Assembly (NCBI GenBank): GCA_954871525.1 | Contig: OX940864.1 | Span: forward strand, 31,103,001 to 31,167,000 | DNA length: 64,000 bases | Direction of reading: 5' to 3' | From: Parietaria judaica | Lineage: Eukaryota; Streptophyta; Magnoliopsida; Rosales; Urticaceae | Part shown: positions 61,066 to 64,000 of the stretch, piece after piece | How positions within the stretch are numbered: the stretch's first letter is position 1 | How the letters are laid out: each line of letters starts with the position of its first letter | Position numbers and translations under genes: made by a program | Notes under the pieces: generated by a model | Told to the model about the DNA's origin: nothing | The model's database searches: none | Seen by the model: only the letters and a program-made list of their open reading frames with translations

Positions 61066-61384
61066 AGACACGATGAAGGAGGAAGCGCCGCATCGAACCG
61101 CTAACCTCACTAGAAGAATTCCAAAACTCTCAGAAGTAAACGTAGACACGGATCCTCTGAGCTAACGCTCGTCCAAGCCAAACCAAGAAGGCGGAATCGA
61201 ATCCGCAACCACAAACGACGATGATCCGTAAAGGAGCCAACTACACGAGGCGTTCGGACCAGACGACGAAGACGCCGGCCTTGCTCATACGGCGGCCGGC
61301 GAAGACGACGATGAACAAGAGAATGCACTTGACATAGCACCCAAGGAAAAAGCAACTGCCACCGCTACGAGTCACGCCTATTTT

Positions 61385-61765
61385 CACAAGCACTAAAAGG
61401 CCTGAAACTAATCCCACCGGCTCAGGAAACAAATCCCGAGTTTCACGAAAGGCTGGAAACTAATCCCGCCGTCTCCGGAAACTAATCCCGAGAATCACCG
61501 GAAATGCCGAAAACTAATCCCGCCGTCTCCGGAAACTAATCCCAAGACTCACACGAAAGGCCGGAAACTAATCACGCCGTCTCCGGAAACTAATCGCGAG
61601 ACTTAACGAAAGGCCGGAAATTAATCCCGCCGTCTCCAGAAACTAATCCAAACTAATCCCGCCGTCTCCGGAAACTAATCCCGAGATTTTCACAAAGGCT
61701 GGAAACTAATCCCCCCGGCTCAGGGAACAAATCCAGAGCTTCACAACGGCCAGAAACTAAACCCG
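61385..61765. repeat. 3' tandem array of G2, units of about 52-57 bp
   Basis: Six or seven units of GGAAACTAATCCCGCCGTCTC followed by CGGAAACTAATCCCGAGA and a variable ACGAAAGGC. Each unit holds two copies of GGAAACTAATCCCG. It is unrelated in sequence to the G1 array at the same place in the element. Confidence 0.88.
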
Positions 61766-61946
61766 TTGAGTCAGATATCTAGACGGCCCCGAGGTCGCGA
61801 CGATGGAGATTTCGACGATTCTGAAGTCGATAAAGACGCAACACCCCTACAATACGGTTTGAACAGCAAGGAAGCAGCCCATCAAAGGAACGCTACAACC
61901 AACGGTGACCGTCGAATAGTTTCTTGCGCAATGACATTACCAAATA

Positions 61947-61960
61947 AACTGGGGGGTTAA
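61947..61960 (+). other. Polypurine tract of G2
   Basis: AACTGGGGGGTTAA lies directly before the right LTR start TGTTATATGC. Confidence 0.8.
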
Positions 61961-62214
61961 TGTTATATGCAATTTTAGAGATATGTAAAATTTGGGCCCC
62001 ATTGGCAAAAGTCAAAGCCCGCAAGCAAAGTCAAGGCTCGTTTAACCCAATCTCAAGCCCATCTGGCGAAGCCGAAAGGATCGGGCCCGAAGACGAAGCC
62101 CGAATGACAAAGGGAAATCCCTGAGAGCTGGTCGGTGCGGCCAGTTAAGCGATGACATCCCTCATGACCACCGGCAACAAGGCATTATGATATTGATATA
62201 CCTCAAAGCCACCG

Positions 62215-62430
62215 GCGACAAGGCGATAAGCCGACAAGGTGACGAGGCGACGAGGGGAAAAGCCGACAAGGCGACGAGGCGACGAACTGACAAGCCGACA
62301 AGCCGACAAGGCGACGAGGCAAAAAGCCGACAAGGCGACATGCCAACGAGGCGACAAGGCGACAAGGTGACAAGGCGACGAGGCGATGAGGCGACAAGGC
62401 GACAAGCCAACGAGGCGACAAGGCAAATGG
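62215..62430. repeat. 8-bp repeat array in the G2 right LTR
   Basis: About 27 units of GACAAGGC, GACGAGGC or GACAAGCC-like octamers. The left LTR has a shorter array split by N (55125-55155 and 56813-56910). Confidence 0.9.
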
Positions 62431-62507
62431 CGCACCTTTACTTGGTCACCAAGGAACGACACACCAATCATCTCCATGATTCAAGGGGAAATCGTCACCA
62501 CCTTTTC

Positions 62508-62523
62508 CTATAAATAGGAGGCT
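62508..62523 (+). promoter_or_regulatory. TATA-box region in the G2 LTR
   Basis: CCTATAAATAGGAGG upstream of a CTCCTCCTCATTTCA leader. The same motif occurs in the left LTR near 56993-57008. Confidence 0.65.
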
Positions 62524-63428
62524 TCTCCTCCTCATTTCACACACTTTTCCACACTTGGAATTCTCTCTCTAAAATGAGAGCTTCTCTCTCTAGAATTCTC
62601 CTTCTCCCTGCGAGTTGGGTGCCGACTTTCCGCTCCTCGGAGTCTCGAGTATCTTGGCTCGTCAGGTACAAGGATGAAACTCGATCCATGGTGGACGTCG
62701 TGCCAAGCCGACCTTTGATCCATGTCGACGCCTGATCTTTGTCAAGGTGAGGGCCCTTGGTTGCCAAGGGTCATTGACATCGATGCCCAGACATGCCATC
62801 CGAGGCATATCGCCTCAACGCCTACTAGCTCTGGCACCTAGTTGGTGCATCTAGCTTCGCCATATAGCTACGTCGACAGAGACCCCCGTCTTCGCAATCA
62901 GCTCCCGGCTTGCTCAGGAAAGCTCAGGTACGTACGCCCTAACCTCCCACTTTGAACTACGTGATGACCTGATCCCTTTAAAGGGTACGTAGGCAGCCTT
63001 TCACGAGGTGCGGCATCAAATATTTTTTACCCTTTATCTTTCCCCCATCTTCAAGCATATACAATGACAAGCGTCATAGAGGCGTCGGAGGTTCAATCCT
63101 CCGATTCTCCTAGACGTGTTCTACATGTGCAGGTTACAGGAACGTCTTGCCATCAAGGACGATGCCGCCAAGGCCGACGACCTCGAGCCTAGGGTTCGCC
63201 ATGGATCCAACTCTATGGTGACGTCCTTACTCAGAGGTTCGTCGGAGACAACCACCTCAAGTCAACGCTCATCAGTACAACTCATGCCACGCTGGAAGGG
63301 ACTATCCGCCTTCAGCTAAGTCATCCTTCATTGATTCACCATTCAATTATCCAAGTATTCTTCGGGTCCCGCTCGGAGCCTGGACTTTGGATCCGTCTTT
63401 AGGTTAAAGCCATTTTTACGCAGTAACA

Positions 63429-64000
63429 ATTATCATCACAAATAGTTTTCTCATTAAGAACTTGGTCTCTAAATGTAATTTATCGTTTAACTGCAAAGAT
63501 GGTGATATAGATAAAGATTTCATCAATTGCAACTCCTTCTGAGGGGGCATCCCCGTCGTAGGTACGTAAACCACGAAGTTGCTTTCGACCGTCGGGTTTA
63601 AGGCCACAACCTCCAATTTGAATCTTTGCATGTCGGAACTTGGTCGGCCTCCGCTACCTTAGGAAGGCTTGATGTCACAGTTTTGTCGAACATTTCATTA
63701 GAGTCACGGGGCATATCCACAAAATCATTCTCATTAACTTCATTAACGCACCTATCAAAAACTCTACTAACAAGAACTTTCGAGACTGATTGAGAAGCCT
63801 TTTGCTTACAAACTTTCCAATTCTTCGAGCATCTTCAAGAAGATCCCGCGAATAAGTCTTTATCGCATTCATTTCTTTTGGAGAGATCTTGACTCTTTTT
63901 AGCCAATTCTTCTCTTGGAAAACTTCTTTTTGCGACTAGCAGAAGATCGGATCCAGATATTGTGACAAAAGCCACAAGATATTGAAGTTCAATGAGTTTT
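63429..64000 (-). pseudogene. Upstream part of the LINE interrupted by G2, continuing beyond the window
   Basis: Across the ATTAT duplication this joins 54864 and so lies upstream of the LINE ORF2 start. Minus-strand frames are short: one gives FVTISGSDLLLVAKRSFPRE and then EELAKKSQDLSKRNE before a stop near 63835, and another VNENDFVDMPRDSNEMF. I do not recognise a domain; by position it should be the ORF1 end or the ORF1-ORF2 linker. Confidence 0.5.

Larger units (their letters stand above)
54865..63428 (+). mobile_element. G2: RT-less Tat-lineage gypsy element, plus strand, inserted in the LINE
   Basis: Flanked by a perfect 5-bp duplication ATTAT (54860-54864 and 63429-63433). The left LTR (54865-57867) holds solo LTR N. 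The right LTR is 61961-63428. The interior carries 29-residue gag repeats, gag, a decayed protease linker, RNase H and a 3' repeat array, in the same order as G1 and with the same absence of reverse transcriptase and integrase. It lacks an antisense ORF. The left LTR lacks its last 60 or so bases and the primer site, so an internal deletion followed insertion. Confidence 0.9.
61961..63428 (+). repeat. 3' LTR of G2 (1,468 bp)
   Basis: Begins TGTTATATGC and ends TACGCAGTAACA. It holds a TATA-like TCCTATAAATAGGAGG near 62508-62523, a likely promoter core, and the 8-bp repeat array at about 62215-62430. Confidence 0.92.

Noticed and set aside
62145..62513. Several long Arg/Leu/Ser or Lys/Ala/Asp-rich frames on both strands
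   Set aside because: They are translations of the octamer array in the LTR; all frames stay open because of the repeat.

Overview
The window looks like nuclear DNA from a flowering plant, most likely a eudicot, in a transposon-rich region; I cannot name the species. The reasons are plant Ty1/copia and Ty3/gypsy (Tat-lineage) retrotransposons, hAT and Mutator-like DNA elements, an L1-type LINE, a DUF1985 gene remnant, introns with GT/AG ends and strong AT-richness. No bacterial-type operon, rRNA or true tRNA gene is visible. Almost every recognisable coding stretch is a transposon gene, usually broken. The best candidate for a host gene is a 59-residue membrane-protein ORF at 31189-31368 (minus) with an upstream TATA box.

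Layout. 728-10050: a 5'-truncated long LTR (A), split by a solo LTR of the same family (B, 2902-9908, TSD GTTAT), itself split by a hAT transposon (4467-8629). A ends at a tRNA-Met primer-binding site (10053-10064), followed by an antisense DUF1985 pseudogene (10075-12347). 13288-16023: non-autonomous LTR element (TSD TAAAT). 17222-26863: Tat-lineage gypsy element G1 (minus) with gag, protease remnant and RNase H but no reverse transcriptase or integrase, plus an antisense ORF and a 43-bp repeat array. 26864-27308: minus-strand array of heptapeptide-coding repeats, cut by G1. 28430-29035: AT-rich array of TACGTA motifs. 29407-30736 and 32012-37564: two elements with related terminal inverted repeats and perfect 8-bp TSDs; the second holds solo LTR C (33780-36473).

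36671-49237: a recent tandem duplication. Unit 1 (36671-40322) carries a solo copia LTR; unit 2 (40323-48910) carries the complete copia element (41445-47197) at the same site with the same TSD (GCTTT). The duplication is bounded by a 327-bp fragment that also lies inside a Mutator-like element (48263-49625). This suggests the captured fragment mediated unequal crossing-over.

49635-54864: AT-rich DNA, an inverted-repeat element (52773-53730) and an L1-type LINE remnant (minus). 54865-63428: a second RT-less Tat element, G2 (plus, TSD ATTAT), inserted into that LINE; its left LTR holds a further solo LTR (N, 55156-56812, TSD GCGAC). The LINE upstream part resumes at 63429-64000.

The elements do not form a pathway. 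Their relations are historical: nested insertions can be ordered from target-site duplications, and at least two recombination events (LTR-LTR, and between dispersed copies) can be read from diagnostic base differences.
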